Shown here: in pieces, positions 9,364-18,654 of the stretch | Position numbering within the stretch: the first letter of the stretch is position 1 | Layout of the letters: each line of letters opens with the position of its first letter | DNA from: Planococcus circulans | Lineage (GTDB): Bacteria; Bacillota; Bacilli; Bacillales_A; Planococcaceae | DNA length: 64,000 nt | NCBI RefSeq assembly: GCF_020023385.1 | Contig: NZ_JAIQCL010000005.1 | Span: 1 to 64,000 of the forward strand | Direction: 5' to 3' | Translations under genes and position numbers: made by a program | Notes under the pieces: model-generated | Databases searched by the model: none | What the model was told of the DNA's origin: nothing | What the model saw: only the letters and a program-made list of their open reading frames with translations

Positions 9364-10367
9364 TATTCGTCTCCTCCTTCTTCGGCATAGACATATTTCA
9401 TCGCATGTTCCGGTTCTGCATATGCTGCATTTTCTGCGTAATCTGTCGCTTCATTGACTGTTGCCATAATGCGGTCATTGATTTCTTTTTCAATCTCGTC
9501 ATTCATGATGCCGTGTTCTTTTAAATAGGCACCGAACGTCAGGATTGGATCCGTCGATTTTTGCGCAGCTAATTCGTCTGCTGAACGGTACTGACGATGA
9601 TCATCATCTGAAGAGTGGGCTGTCATCCGTTCAGAAACGGTTTCGACAAGGCTCGGGCCTTCGCCGCGGCGTGCACGGTCGGCAGCCTCTTTGACGTGCT
9701 TATAGACTTCGATTGGATCATTGCCGTCAATTGTCACACCTGGCATGCCGTAGCCGATTGCACGGTCTGAGACGTTTTTGCTGGCCAATTGGCGCTCAAC
9801 CGGTACTGAAATCGCATATTTATTGTTTTCGACCATGATGACCACCGGTAATTTATGGACGCCGGCAAAGTTCATGCCTTCGTGGAAATCACCTTGGTTG
9901 GAAGAACCTTCCCCAAGCGTCGTGAATGTAATGAAATCTTTTTTCTTCATTTTGCCCGCTAAAGCGACACCCACTGCGTGCGGCAATTGTGTCGTAACCG
10001 GTGAAGATCCAGTCAGGATGCGGTTGCTTTTCTGTCCAAAATGGCCAGGCATCTGGCGTCCGCCGGAGTTCGGGTCTTCTGCTTTCGCAAAAGCTGACAG
10101 CATCAGGTCTTTCGGCGTCATGCCGAAGTGAAGGACCACGCCGATATCACGGTAATAAGGAGCGATATAATCCTTTGTGTTATCAAGGGCGAAAGCCGCG
10201 CCAACTTGCGCTGCCTCCTGTCCCTGACATGAAATCACGAAAGGAATTTTACCTGCGCGGTTCAAAAGCCACATGCGTTCATCCACACGGCGTGCCATCA
10301 ACATCGTTTCATACATTTTCAATAAGTCATCGTTCGTCAAACCGATCTCTTCATGTTTAGAAGCCAT
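9363..10367 (-). CDS. bkdAA: Branched-chain 2-oxo acid dehydrogenase E1 alpha subunit
   Basis: ThDP-binding chain of the E1 heterotetramer. The GDG-N(N)-type cofactor motif is visible as GEGSSNQGDFHEG followed by VENNKYAIS, and the phosphorylation-loop region (SERMTAHSSDDDHRQY) is that of the branched-chain subfamily. The start at 10367 is chosen because AGGAGGAACAAACA precedes ATG; the frame could open at a TTG at 10385, which overlaps the lpdV stop but is poorly spaced. At 334 aa it is of normal size. It lies between lpdV and bkdAB without gaps. Confidence 0.95.
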   Translation of the reverse strand: MASKHEEIGLTNDDLLKMYETMLMARRVDERMWLLNRAGKIPFVISCQGQEAAQVGAAFALDNTKDYIAPYYRDIGVVLHFGMTPKDLMLSAFAKAEDPNSGGRQMPGHFGQKSNRILTGSSPVTTQLPHAVGVALAGKMKKKDFITFTTLGEGSSNQGDFHEGMNFAGVHKLPVVIMVENNKYAISVPVERQLASKNVSDRAIGYGMPGVTIDGNDPIEVYKHVKEAADRARRGEGPSLVETVSERMTAHSSDDDHRQYRSADELAAQKSTDPILTFGAYLKEHGIMNDEIEKEINDRIMATVNEATDYAENAAYAEPEHAMKYVYAEEGGDE

Positions 10368-10381
10368 TGTTTGTTCCTCCT

Positions 10382-11809
10382 TCAACTATGAATTGCTTTG
10401 CCGTCAACTGCCAATGCCGCTTCGCCCATAACCTCTGAAAGTGTAGGGTGCGGATGGATCGTTTCAGCAATTTCCCATGGTGTTGCATCCAATACCATCG
10501 CCAGGCCAGCTTCTGAAATCATATCCGTAACATGCGGACCAATCATATGGACGCCGAGAATATCGTTTGTCTCTTTATCAGCAATAATTTTGACAAACCC
10601 ATCAGACTCACCATATACCAGCGCTTTGCCGATGGCTTTAAAAGAAAATTTGCCGACTTTGACATCATGCCCTTTTTCTTTTGCCTGATCTTCTGTAATG
10701 CCGACGCTTGCTGCTTCCGGATTGGAATAGATGCAGCGTGATACCAGGTCGTAATCGATGGCATGCGGGTCATTGCCTTTAATGTGTTCAATGGCTGTGA
10801 TGCCTTCATGGGAAGCGACATGCGCCAATTGCAGGCCGCCGATCACATCACCAATTGCATAGATATGGGACTCTTTTGTCTGGAAGGATTTTTTCACTTG
10901 AACAAACCCTTTTTCGACGATGATGTCCGTATTTTCGATGCCGATGTTTTCAATATTCGCTCGGCGACCAACAGAAACCAGCATTTTTTCGGCAGAGAAA
11001 CTTTCGTTTTCACCGTTGATTTCCGCTTGGATCGTTACGCCATTCTCGCCTGTTTCCAAGGTATCCGCCATCACTTTTGCGTTTGTCGCAAACTTGATGC
11101 CTTTTTTCTTCAATAACTTCAGCATTTCCTTGGAAATGTCTTTGTCCTCTGTCGGGATGATGCGGTCCGCATATTCGATGACCGTTACGTCAACACCAAA
11201 ATCATTGAGCATGGAAGCCCATTCGATTCCGATGACTCCGCCGCCGACAATCAGGATCGATTGCGGCAGACTTTCCATTTTCAATGCCTCATCAGAACTC
11301 ATGACAAACTCGCCGTCAATGGTCAGACCCGGCAACGTGCGTGGGCGTGAGCCGGTAGCGATAATGACATTGTTTGGAATCAACATTTCGTTTTCTTCCC
11401 CATTTTTCATCTCTACAGAAATGGTTCCTGCGTTCGGTGAAAAAATAGAAGGCCCCAGGATTCGGCCGATGCCTTCGTAGACATCAATCTTCCCTTTTTT
11501 CATCAAGCCTTGAACACCTGCGTGCAATTGGTCGACAATTCCTTGTTTGCGTTGCTGGACACGTCCAAAATCAAGTGTGACTTCACCAGTCTGAACACCA
11601 AAATCCGCTGCGTGGTTTTTGGTAGTTGAGTATACTTCCGCACTGCGGAGCAATGCTTTGCTTGGTATACAGCCTCTGTGCAAGCAAGTGCCACCCAATT
11701 CGCCTTTTTCGACGATTGCTGTTTTCAATCCGAGTTGTGCAGAGCGTATCGCCGCTACATAACCGCCTGTTCCGCCGCCTAAAATGACAACATCATAATT
11801 TTGAGCCAT
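10382..11809 (-). CDS. lpdV: Dihydrolipoamide dehydrogenase (E3) of the bkd complex
   Basis: Flavoprotein that reoxidises the E2 dihydrolipoyl arm and reduces NAD. FAD site GGGTGGYVAA at residues 11-20, redox disulfide TCLHRGCIPS with Cys42 and Cys47, NAD site GGGVIGIEWAS near 190, and the catalytic His-Glu pair in HPHPTLSE near 449-456. The 475 aa length is standard. Its place in the bkd operon marks it as the branched-chain-complex E3, although E3 proteins can serve several complexes, including the glycine cleavage system encoded at 39198-43149. Confidence 0.95.
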   Translation of the reverse strand: MAQNYDVVILGGGTGGYVAAIRSAQLGLKTAIVEKGELGGTCLHRGCIPSKALLRSAEVYSTTKNHAADFGVQTGEVTLDFGRVQQRKQGIVDQLHAGVQGLMKKGKIDVYEGIGRILGPSIFSPNAGTISVEMKNGEENEMLIPNNVIIATGSRPRTLPGLTIDGEFVMSSDEALKMESLPQSILIVGGGVIGIEWASMLNDFGVDVTVIEYADRIIPTEDKDISKEMLKLLKKKGIKFATNAKVMADTLETGENGVTIQAEINGENESFSAEKMLVSVGRRANIENIGIENTDIIVEKGFVQVKKSFQTKESHIYAIGDVIGGLQLAHVASHEGITAIEHIKGNDPHAIDYDLVSRCIYSNPEAASVGITEDQAKEKGHDVKVGKFSFKAIGKALVYGESDGFVKIIADKETNDILGVHMIGPHVTDMISEAGLAMVLDATPWEIAETIHPHPTLSEVMGEAALAVDGKAIHS

Positions 11810-11883
11810 GGATATATCCTCCTTTATACGCTTTAATCAACGTTCATATCTGTTTATTCTGCTGAATGAAGGTTCTCCGTCGA

Positions 11884-12966
11884 TTAATACGGATAGATCT
11901 TTACACGTTCTTCTCCATTCAATACCCTTGCTGCACCTTCTGCCAATGCTTGAAGTTCATTTTCACCTGCCTGGACCTCGACGTCCGCAATCCAGCTGAC
12001 TCTTTCGGAAATCGATTCGACAAAGGATTTTCCGTAAGCCAGGCCCCCTGTCAGGATGATGGCATCGACCTGCCCCTTTAAGACAGCACTGGCAGAGCCA
12101 ATTTCTTTGGCAATTTGATAAGCCATCGCCTGATAGAACAACTCTGCTTTTTCATCACCTTTTAAAATCCGTTTCTCCACCTTCACCACATCATTGGTAT
12201 CCAGATAGCCGAACAATCCACCTTGCCTCACCAATTTCTTCATGATTTCATGGCGGCTGTACTGTCCGGAAAAGCATAATTCCACTAAATCACCTGCGGG
12301 TACCGTTCCCGCCCGTTCCGGACTGAACGGACCATCACCATGCAAACCATTGTTGACGTCGATGACGCGCCCATCCTGATGGACTCCGACCGTGATGCCG
12401 CGTCCCATGTGGGCAACAATCAATCGCATCTCCTCATAGGAGCGGCCAACTTTATGAGCGTATCTCCGCGCCACCGCTTTGTGGTTGAGCGCATGGAAAA
12501 TGGACTTTCGTTCGATGGAGGAAAATCCGGATACCCGCGCAATCGGCTCCAATTCGTCAACAACTACCGGATCGACGATAAATGACGGAATATTGAGGGC
12601 ATCCGCAATTTCAAAAGCGATGATGCCGCCTAGATTGGAGGCATGCTGCCCTGAATATCCTTCTCGAAGATCTTTTATCATTCCATCGCTGACTGCATAG
12701 GTCCCGCCTTGAATGGGGCGGAGCAAACCGCCTCTTCCACATACTGCCGACAGGTTGGAGACGTTCATACCTTCTTCATCCAGCGCTTCGAGAATGGTGT
12801 TTTTCCTGAAAAGATGCTGGTCCGAGATGCTTGGGAATCCTCCGATATCTTCACCCGAATGGCTGATCATCTTTTCCATAATCAGGATATCGTTGTCAAA
12901 AACGCCGATCTTAGTCGAAGTGGGGGCAGGGTTAATGACTAGAATGCGATTCAGCTGTTTTTGCAC
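11884..12966 (-). CDS. buk: Butyrate/branched-chain fatty-acid kinase
   Basis: Acetokinase-family (ASKHA fold) enzyme converting branched acyl phosphates and ADP to acids and ATP, the step after Ptb. The N-terminal [17 protein letters not shown] phosphate-1 region, [12 protein letters not shown] and the LTGGLAYGK adenosine region are those of butyrate kinases; length 360 aa. The start is GTG at 12966 behind GGGGGATCGAT. A strong terminator lies between bcd and this gene, so buk and the E1-E3 genes may depend on read-through or on a promoter I could not identify in the 82-base gap. Confidence 0.93.
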   Translation of the reverse strand: MQKQLNRILVINPAPTSTKIGVFDNDILIMEKMISHSGEDIGGFPSISDQHLFRKNTILEALDEEGMNVSNLSAVCGRGGLLRPIQGGTYAVSDGMIKDLREGYSGQHASNLGGIIAFEIADALNIPSFIVDPVVVDELEPIARVSGFSSIERKSIFHALNHKAVARRYAHKVGRSYEEMRLIVAHMGRGITVGVHQDGRVIDVNNGLHGDGPFSPERAGTVPAGDLVELCFSGQYSRHEIMKKLVRQGGLFGYLDTNDVVKVEKRILKGDEKAELFYQAMAYQIAKEIGSASAVLKGQVDAIILTGGLAYGKSFVESISERVSWIADVEVQAGENELQALAEGAARVLNGEERVKIYPY

Positions 12967-13041
12967 ATCGATCCCCCATTTCTACTTTTTTGCTTCGTAA
13001 AATTAGTCATAGTTGTTTGAATTGATTTGAATCGGAATAGT

Positions 13042-13083
13042 TGAGAGAAAAACAGCAGGTGAAAATGACTGGCTCACCTGCTG
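13042..13083 (-). terminator. Intrinsic terminator inside the bkd operon, between bcd and buk
   Basis: On the minus strand, CAGCAGGTGA and TCACCTGCTG form a perfect 10-bp stem over a 10-nt loop, followed by TTTTTCTCTC. It sits 9 bases after the bcd stop codon. Confidence 0.85.
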
Positions 13084-13091
13084 GACGTTAT

Positions 13092-14186
13092 TTATCTTCT
13101 GCTTAAAATGTTGTGTTCGTTTCTTAGGAATTGAGTTCTTGAATTACGGACACGGTCAATGCGCTCTTCAGCCATACGGTCTGCAGCGATATAGCTAGGA
13201 ACATTATCACGCTTGGAAATCGCGAAGATTTTCGTGATGCTGTCGTAGATGGTCTCGACGCGCTTCATCGCACGTTCGTTGTTGTATCCGTATAATTCAT
13301 CCGCAACATTGATGACACCGCCGGAGTTGATAACGAAATCAGGTGCGTAAACGATGCCGCGAGCTTCAAGTTCGTCACCGTGGCGTTCTTCTTTCAGTTG
13401 GTTGTTGGCAGAACCGGCAACCACTTTCACTTTCAATTGAGGGATCGTATCGTCATTGATGATGGCTCCCATTGCACATGGAGCGAAAATATCCGCTTCT
13501 TGTGAGTAGATGTCATTTGGCGCGACTGCTGTTGCGCCAAATGCAGCAACTGCACGCTGCACCGCTTCTTTATTGATATCCGTAACGATCAATTTCGCGC
13601 CTTCTTTGTGAAGGTATTCGCAAAGCGGGTAAGCAACGTTGCCGACACCTTGTACTGCAACTGTCTTGCCTTCCAATGAATCATCGCCGAATGCTTCGAG
13701 AGCAGCGGCTTTCATGCCGATGTATGCGCCGTAGGCAGTAACTGGAGACGGATTTCCTGAAGAACCGAAAGCTGGCGAAATGCCTGTTACGTAATCCGTT
13801 TCTTCATGGATCAAATCCATATCCGCAACTGTTGTACCAACGTCTTCAGCAGTTATGTAGCGGCCGTTCAACCCTTGGATGAAACGTCCGAATGCACGGA
13901 ACATCTCTTCGTTCTTGTCTTTCAACGGATCGCCGATAATTACCGTTTTACCGCCGCCCAGGTTCAATCCGGCTGCAGCATTTTTATATGTCATTCCGCG
14001 GCCAAGGCGGATTGCGTCTTCAATCGCTTCTTCTTCTGTTGCATAATTCCACATGCGCGTTCCGCCAAGAGCCGGCCCGAGAGTTGTGTCATGAATGCAG
14101 ATGATCGCTTTAAGTCCTGAGTTTTTATCCTGGCAGAAAACCAATTGTTCGTAATCGCCCTGTTCCATTCTTTTGAAAATTTCCAT
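13092..14186 (-). CDS. bcd: Leucine (branched-chain amino acid) dehydrogenase
   Basis: NAD-dependent oxidative deamination of Leu, Val and Ile to the 2-oxo acids used by the Bkd complex. The substrate-binding lysine lies in [15 protein letters not shown] (about residues 76-90), the NAD-binding fold begins at [11 protein letters not shown] (about 175-190), and the length (364 aa) fits the family. The start is ATG at 14186 behind AGGAGGAATTGACA. It is immediately downstream of ptb (2 bases) and is followed by an intrinsic terminator, so ptb-bcd may form the most highly transcribed part of the operon. Confidence 0.95.
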   Translation of the reverse strand: MEIFKRMEQGDYEQLVFCQDKNSGLKAIICIHDTTLGPALGGTRMWNYATEEEAIEDAIRLGRGMTYKNAAAGLNLGGGKTVIIGDPLKDKNEEMFRAFGRFIQGLNGRYITAEDVGTTVADMDLIHEETDYVTGISPAFGSSGNPSPVTAYGAYIGMKAAALEAFGDDSLEGKTVAVQGVGNVAYPLCEYLHKEGAKLIVTDINKEAVQRAVAAFGATAVAPNDIYSQEADIFAPCAMGAIINDDTIPQLKVKVVAGSANNQLKEERHGDELEARGIVYAPDFVINSGGVINVADELYGYNNERAMKRVETIYDSITKIFAISKRDNVPSYIAADRMAEERIDRVRNSRTQFLRNEHNILSRR

Positions 14187-14188
14187 TG

Positions 14189-15121
14189 TCAATTCCTCCT
14201 AATAGTTGTTCCTGAAGTTGATGATGAGCAAATGGCCAAAGCCAATGAATATAATTTGCTTTCGGCACTGTCGGCTCGAGATGACAAAACAATCGGTGCC
14301 TTTGCACCCGCTACTATACTGCCGACTTTCGCCTTCGAAAAAAAGACCAGTGATTTATACAGGATATTGCCGGATTCAATAGTTGGAACAAGCAGGATAT
14401 CGGCTTTGCCGGCATTGTCGCCTGCTATTCGTTTATGTTTGGCTGCATCAACGGATATTGCATTATCGAGGGCGAATGGTCCGTCTACAATACAATTCTT
14501 GATTTGGCCGCGCTGGTTCATTGCAGTCAATGCCGCGGCATCTAGCGTAGCTTCCATATTCGGATTGATTACTTCCACACCCGCGAGTGGTGCGACGATC
14601 GGCATTTCAACACCGACTGCGCGCGCTATCTGAACAGCGTTTTGAATAATTTGTACTTTTTGAGATAAATCAGGATGGATGTTCATGCCCGCATCCGTCA
14701 CAAAAATCAACCTGTCGAAACCAGCAACTTCAAAAGCAGCAATATGGGACATGACCGATCCTGTCCTCAGGCCATAATCTGGATTCAGTACGGCTTTCAA
14801 TAGCACTGCCGTAGCAATCTGGCCTTTCATCAGGATATCGGAATCATTCCTGAATACTGATTTCACCGCTTCTTCTGCAGCCATTTCCACTGAGCTGACA
14901 TGATGGAGCTGAACATGGGGATGGTTGAGCAGCTGAGGGAAATGTTCCCGCATCATTGCTGTTGCCGCCAATTCATCATCGTATAGCCGAAAATGTGCCA
15001 TCTTTCGGTCGACAGCCATATTGACCGCCTCCAAAACAGCCCTGTCAGCAGCAGCGGCTACTGCCACCGTGTGGCCGAAACCGTTTGGCGCATTTTCGAG
15101 TAAATAATTTAATGTGGCCAT
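14189..15121 (-). CDS. ptb: Phosphate butyryltransferase
   Basis: Converts isobutyryl-, isovaleryl- or 2-methylbutyryl-CoA plus phosphate to acyl phosphate and CoA, feeding butyrate kinase for ATP formation. At 310 aa it shows the PTA/PTB-family pattern, including [29 protein letters not shown] and the C-terminal [22 protein letters not shown] CoA region (here [11 protein letters not shown]). ATG at 15121 follows GAGGTGAGCAAGA. It is the first gene after bkdR and carries the main control region of the operon: a cre-like site, a -10-like TATAAA and phased TTGCAA elements. Confidence 0.94.
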   Translation of the reverse strand: MATLNYLLENAPNGFGHTVAVAAAADRAVLEAVNMAVDRKMAHFRLYDDELAATAMMREHFPQLLNHPHVQLHHVSSVEMAAEEAVKSVFRNDSDILMKGQIATAVLLKAVLNPDYGLRTGSVMSHIAAFEVAGFDRLIFVTDAGMNIHPDLSQKVQIIQNAVQIARAVGVEMPIVAPLAGVEVINPNMEATLDAAALTAMNQRGQIKNCIVDGPFALDNAISVDAAKHKRIAGDNAGKADILLVPTIESGNILYKSLVFFSKAKVGSIVAGAKAPIVLSSRADSAESKLYSLALAICSSSTSGTTIRRN

Positions 15122-15166
15122 TCTTGCTCACCTCATTCTTCTTAATTAAAACAGAATGAATGGCGA

Positions 15167-15192
15167 TTTATAAGGGATGAAAGCGTTTTATT
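15167..15192 (-). promoter_or_regulatory. Candidate ptb promoter -10 with overlapping cre-like site
   Basis: On the minus strand TATAAA (15167-15172) could be a sigma-A -10; the hexamer 17 bases upstream (ACAAAT) is a poor -35, as at activator-dependent promoters. On the plus strand TGAAAGCGTTTTAT (15178-15191) matches the core of CcpA cre sites (TGnAAnCGnT) but not its last two positions. If used, CcpA would bind between -10 and -35. Both are motif matches only. Confidence 0.4.
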
Positions 15193-15210
15193 TGTGTTTC
15201 TCCCCCCAAT

Positions 15211-15250
15211 ACTTTGCAAATACTTGCAAAACCCTGCAAGAGTTTGCAAA
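15211..15250. promoter_or_regulatory. Four TTGCAA elements at exact 10-bp spacing upstream of ptb (candidate BkdR sites)
   Basis: TTGCAA occurs at 15214, 15224 and 15244, and CTGCAA at 15234, that is one element per helical turn on one DNA face. TTGCAA is self-complementary. The cluster starts directly after the bkdR stop codon and lies about 90-130 bases upstream of the ptb start. Two elements with the same 10-bp period lie upstream of bkdR (17326, 17336), which ties the motif to BkdR. Confidence 0.6.
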
Positions 15251-15254
15251 AAGC

Positions 15255-17300
15255 TTACATCAAACCATATTTCTCTAATTTGTAATACAAGGTTCGAAGG
15301 GAAATCTCCAATTGTTTTGCCGTCTTGGATTTATTGCCATTAAATTGAGTTAGTGCGTGATGAAGAATTCCGCGCTCTACCGTGTCCAACTGTTCCTGCA
15401 GCGATACTGATGATTGGATCACCACCTCGTTTTTCGCTTCGGCGACCCGCAGCATATTGAGCGGAATATGTTCTTCGGTTAACATGCGGTCGTTCATCTG
15501 CATGAAAATCATTGAGCGGCTCAGCACATTTTCAAGCTCCCTAACATTGCCTGGCCAATCGTAGACGCGCAAATACTGCAAGGCTTTGTCAGAGATGGAT
15601 TCGACGCTGCGGCCATATTCCTGGTTCAACTTCAGGAGCAGCCGTTCGACGATTCTCGGGATGTCCTGCTTGCGGTTGCGAAGCGGTGGAATGAGGATTG
15701 GCATACGGTTTAGGCGGTAGTACAGATCTTCACGAAATTTGCCTTCTAATAATGCTTTTTCCATATTGGCGTTTGTCGAGGCGATGACCCGCACATTGAC
15801 AGATATCGGTTTGGTCCCGCCGAGACGCAAGGTTTCATGCTCCTGCAGCACACGCAGCAACTTGCTTTGCAATGCAGATGACAGTTCACCGATTTCATCG
15901 AGGAAAATACTGCCGTTGTTCGCTTCTTCAAACAAGCCGCGCTTTTCTCCAGTTTTGATGCCAGGAATTGCCCCCTCCTCGTAGCCGAAAAGCTCACTTT
16001 CGAGCAATTCTTCGGACAAGGCAGCGCAATTGACACGCACGAATTTATTGTATTTTCGTTCACTCGCACTGTGTATCGCATGAGCAAAAAGTTCTTTGCC
16101 GGTACCTGATTCACCACGCAAAAGCACAGTCACTAGCGTTTGTGCCGCCAGTTTCGCCTGTTGCAGCGATAATTGCATCTCTGAGGACAGGCCGATGATG
16201 TCATCGAAGGTATATTTGGACTCCAATGTCCGGATGATGCTTCGGGCACGGTCCAATTCTTTCATCAAAGAACGGATTTCTGTCGTATCGTGGATGACGC
16301 CTACGCTGCCTTTCAATTTATTGTCCACGATAATCGGTGCGACATTGACAATGACTTCCCTATTCGATGGCCCGACCTTTAAATTGACCCCCCGCACAGG
16401 TTTGCGCGTCTGCAAGGCTTTGAGATGCATGCTTTCCCCTTCAGATATATCCGCCGATGCGGGCTGCCCGATAACATCCTCCACCTGCAGGCCGGTGATG
16501 CGTGTATAGGCCGGATTGACGAGCAGGCCATAACCTTTTTCATCCACGACCGAAATGGCATCGTCGCTCGATTGGATGATGGCTTCCAACATCGTCTGAA
16601 TTTCTTTCAGGTCCGTGATTTCCTCCGCCAGTGAAACGACTTCAGTAATATCCTTGAATACCGCAAATGCACCGATCGTTTCTCCGTTATCGTCGATCAT
16701 CGGAAAACGGGAAGTGACAATTTTAGAGCCGTTTTTCAGCTGCAGCTCCCTGTTCAATTCGATGCGCCCTGTTTCATAAATCCTTGGCAGTTCACTCAAC
16801 GAAATAAATTCGTGGATATGCCGTCCAATCGTTTCATCCGCTGCCACTTCAAGCATTCGTGCCGCACTTTTGTTCATAAAATTGATGTGGCTCGTTTTGT
16901 CGATGCCGATCATGCCTTCTTCTATCGAGTTAAAGATGATTTTCTCCCGGTGGCTCTCCTTGCTGAGGCGGTTGATGAAATGTTGTTTCTCCTCCAGCAG
17001 ACGGACAAACACATTCGCAAGGCTACCAGGGATGATAACGGTATTTTTTAAAAAATGCCCTTGCAGCTCCTCATAGAGTGAATTGCTTCCTGTAACATTA
17101 AAGACAATGTCGATATCCGTCTTATCGAACTTCCGGTAATCTTCTGCGACCGGAATACCATGTGTCTTTGCAGTCAACATGGCTCCAGCCTCAGGGTTCA
17201 AATCGACAACGCCGCGCACACGCAAGTAATCAGTTTCCAAAAGAGTGTTCAAAATGGCTGAGCCTCCAACGCCCCCGCCTATAATCAATACAGTTTGCAA
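15255..17300 (-). CDS. bkdR: BkdR-type AAA+ transcriptional regulator with altered GAFTGA loop
   Basis: Regulator of the adjacent bkd operon. N-terminal Rossmann-like segment with GGGVGG (residues 8-13; function unknown), two PAS-like domains (about 120-225 and 235-345), an AAA+ ATPase domain with Walker A GESGTGKE (396-403) and Walker B SIFLDE (464-469), and a Fis-type HTH at 641-678 ([21 protein letters not shown]). The loop that contacts sigma-54, normally GAFTGA, reads GAIPGI at 443-448, and I found no -24/-12 element upstream of ptb, so sigma-54 dependence is doubtful. The start is TTG at 17300 behind GAAAGGTTGAATCAAT; this TTGCAA start itself repeats the candidate operator hexamer. Confidence 0.9.
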   Translation of the reverse strand: MQTVLIIGGGVGGSAILNTLLETDYLRVRGVVDLNPEAGAMLTAKTHGIPVAEDYRKFDKTDIDIVFNVTGSNSLYEELQGHFLKNTVIIPGSLANVFVRLLEEKQHFINRLSKESHREKIIFNSIEEGMIGIDKTSHINFMNKSAARMLEVAADETIGRHIHEFISLSELPRIYETGRIELNRELQLKNGSKIVTSRFPMIDDNGETIGAFAVFKDITEVVSLAEEITDLKEIQTMLEAIIQSSDDAISVVDEKGYGLLVNPAYTRITGLQVEDVIGQPASADISEGESMHLKALQTRKPVRGVNLKVGPSNREVIVNVAPIIVDNKLKGSVGVIHDTTEIRSLMKELDRARSIIRTLESKYTFDDIIGLSSEMQLSLQQAKLAAQTLVTVLLRGESGTGKELFAHAIHSASERKYNKFVRVNCAALSEELLESELFGYEEGAIPGIKTGEKRGLFEEANNGSIFLDEIGELSSALQSKLLRVLQEHETLRLGGTKPISVNVRVIASTNANMEKALLEGKFREDLYYRLNRMPILIPPLRNRKQDIPRIVERLLLKLNQEYGRSVESISDKALQYLRVYDWPGNVRELENVLSRSMIFMQMNDRMLTEEHIPLNMLRVAEAKNEVVIQSSVSLQEQLDTVERGILHHALTQFNGNKSKTAKQLEISLRTLYYKLEKYGLM

Positions 17301-17341
17301 ATTGATTCAACCTTTCTCTTCTGTTTTGCAAGTAATTGCAA
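17295..17341. promoter_or_regulatory. TTGCAA elements in the bkdR leader (candidate autoregulatory sites)
   Basis: TTGCAA lies at 17326 and 17336 (10-bp period) and again at 17295, where it contains the TTG start codon, 31 bases or three helical turns away. On the minus strand a possible bkdR promoter, TTGTCA (17374-17379 region, opposite strand) - 17 bases - TACGCT, lies just upstream, so binding would fall downstream of its start point and could repress. Confidence 0.45.
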
Positions 17342-17373
17342 GAATGTTTTAAGCGTACATCAGGAAGGTTTTC

Positions 17374-17402
17374 TTGACAACTTTGACGGAATTGGAAACA
17401 AT
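17374..17402 (+). promoter_or_regulatory. Candidate sigma-A promoter for the DUF2627 gene
   Basis: TTGACA (17374-17379), 17 bases, then AACAAT (17397-17402). It lies 22 bases before the gene start and overlaps the region from which bkdR is read divergently. Confidence 0.5.
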
Positions 17403-17424
17403 AGATGCAGAAGGATGTGGAAAT

Positions 17425-17658
17425 ATGGGTCGTCTAGTGGCATTTATCATCTTGCTGATCCCTGGAATCATGGCGGCGTATGGCATAAAGCTGATGCGTG
17501 ATACCTTGTTCAATAAATTGCTTGAGCCTTACCCGGCTCTTTGGCTTCAATTTACACTCGGCACCGTTTTTGTCGTTCTCGGCATCGGTTTTTTCGCAGG
17601 CTTTCTCCTGAACCGCGACCGCAAAAAAGGGACCGTCTCAAAAAGATTCCAGAAGTAA
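17425..17658 (+). CDS. DUF2627 family membrane protein (YqzF-like)
   Basis: A 77-residue protein with two hydrophobic segments (about residues 2-21 and 37-60) linked by a loop with LMRDTLFNKLLEPYP, and a basic C-terminal tail. This is the pattern of the YqzF/DUF2627 family, of unknown function, found beside bkdR in Bacillus. The ATG at 17425 is preceded by AAGGATGTGGAAAT; the frame is open to 17374 but that part is promoter sequence. It is divergent from bkdR and ends in a terminator shared with the convergent phosphodiesterase gene. Confidence 0.8.
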   Translation: MGRLVAFIILLIPGIMAAYGIKLMRDTLFNKLLEPYPALWLQFTLGTVFVVLGIGFFAGFLLNRDRKKGTVSKRFQK

Positions 17659-17700
17659 AAAAATTGCGTCTACCCCATAAGGGGAGACGCAATTTTTCTT
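17657..17700. terminator. Bidirectional terminator between the DUF2627 gene and the phosphodiesterase gene
   Basis: AAATTGCGTCT and AGACGCAATTT flank CCCC/GGGG arms and a short ATAA loop. A-rich and T-rich flanks on both sides make it usable in both directions; the phosphodiesterase stop codon lies inside the stem. Confidence 0.9.
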
Positions 17701-18404
17701 TTGACCCGGTCCGGGTAATTGGTGATGATTCCGACCATTTGTGGATCCAAGCGATCCATCAGCGACTCTGATCCGAGAATTCCGTATAACCGAACTTTCT
17801 TGTCCAGCTTCAGAATTTCGTCACAAAAAGATTTGGCAATCAGCCTTTTGTGGAGATGAATGCTGTCCACCCAATCCATGTCTTTAATGCGAGACAGCTG
17901 CGTGTTCTTTTTGATGATCCATGCCATTTCCGTTGAAGGCATCAATTTCTTCATTTGCTTCAATAATTGTGGGTTGAAAGAAGATAGATGGACATCTTCC
18001 ATTCCTTCCAGCATAGCCGCGAGAATCTGTGGCCCTTTTGAATTTTTTGCAAAAGATTCCTTCAGTTCGACATTCAAAGGGATCTTCTTTTTCTTCGCCC
18101 ATTGGAATACTTCATAAGCCAGCGGCATTTGATGATGCGAGAAATTCCGCATCCATTTCCTGCCTATCCGCAGTTCCTTTATCTCTTCATACGCGAGCGT
18201 ATGAATACCAGCATTGATACCGGTGAGGCGACGCAGGTTGTCATCGTGGTAGACCACCACTACTCCATCTTTGGTGATCTGCACATCAAGTTCGATGCCG
18301 ACACCAAATTCACAAGCCTTAAAAAAAGCATTCCATGTGTTTTCCAATGCATATCCTGAAGCGCCTCGGTGTGCATACACTTTGACTTCAGACAATAAAA
18401 TCAT
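17670..18404 (-). CDS. Glycerophosphodiester phosphodiesterase (YqiK-like)
   Basis: Hydrolyses glycerophosphodiesters to glycerol 3-phosphate and an alcohol. The GDPD signature is clear: AHRGASGYALENT with the catalytic His-Arg near residue 12, ELDVQITKDGVVVVYHDDNLRR with metal-binding Glu/Asp and the second catalytic His, and LNVELKE. No signal peptide, so it is probably cytoplasmic. The frame opens at ATG 18404, but the ribosome site GGAAGAGG is too close to it and better fits a TTG three codons in (18395, giving MSEVKVYAHRG). B. subtilis carries yqiK in the same place. Confidence 0.9.
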   Translation of the reverse strand: MILLSEVKVYAHRGASGYALENTWNAFFKACEFGVGIELDVQITKDGVVVVYHDDNLRRLTGINAGIHTLAYEEIKELRIGRKWMRNFSHHQMPLAYEVFQWAKKKKIPLNVELKESFAKNSKGPQILAAMLEGMEDVHLSSFNPQLLKQMKKLMPSTEMAWIIKKNTQLSRIKDMDWVDSIHLHKRLIAKSFCDEILKLDKKVRLYGILGSESLMDRLDPQMVGIITNYPDRVKRKIASPLMG

Positions 18405-18616
18405 CCTCTTCCATTTCTGAAATCGACTCGATCAGTAAAGTCGGTACTACCCAAACTTTACTTTCCTCTTGAACTTAGTTTCTCCCCCATTTTAACATTG
18501 TTGACAAGAGACTAAAAGCCTTGCCGGTTATTCAGGTTTAAGGCTGCTTATGATTTCTTATTACGCATTTGAATTTTGAACAAGAACCTTATGTAAAATC
18601 TTACATTGGAAGCTGA

Positions 18617-18650
18617 AAACAACAAAATCCAGTCAAAGACTGGATTTCAA
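18617..18650 (-). terminator. Intrinsic terminator after the DUF6241 gene
   Basis: AAATCCAGTC and GACTGGATTT form a 10-bp stem with a three-base loop, followed on the minus strand by TTGTTGTTTT. It lies just past the stop at 18655. Confidence 0.8.
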
Positions 18651-18654
18651 AACG

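Noticed and set aside
10920..11480. 186-residue plus-strand frame
   Set aside because: Antisense to lpdV; Ser/Met/Pro-rich shadow without a ribosome site.
15121..15254. Sigma-54 (-24/-12) promoter upstream of ptb
   Set aside because: I looked for GG-N10-GC on the minus strand. The repeated TTGC motifs are 10 bases apart where 11 is needed between the -24 and -12 elements, and no other match was found.
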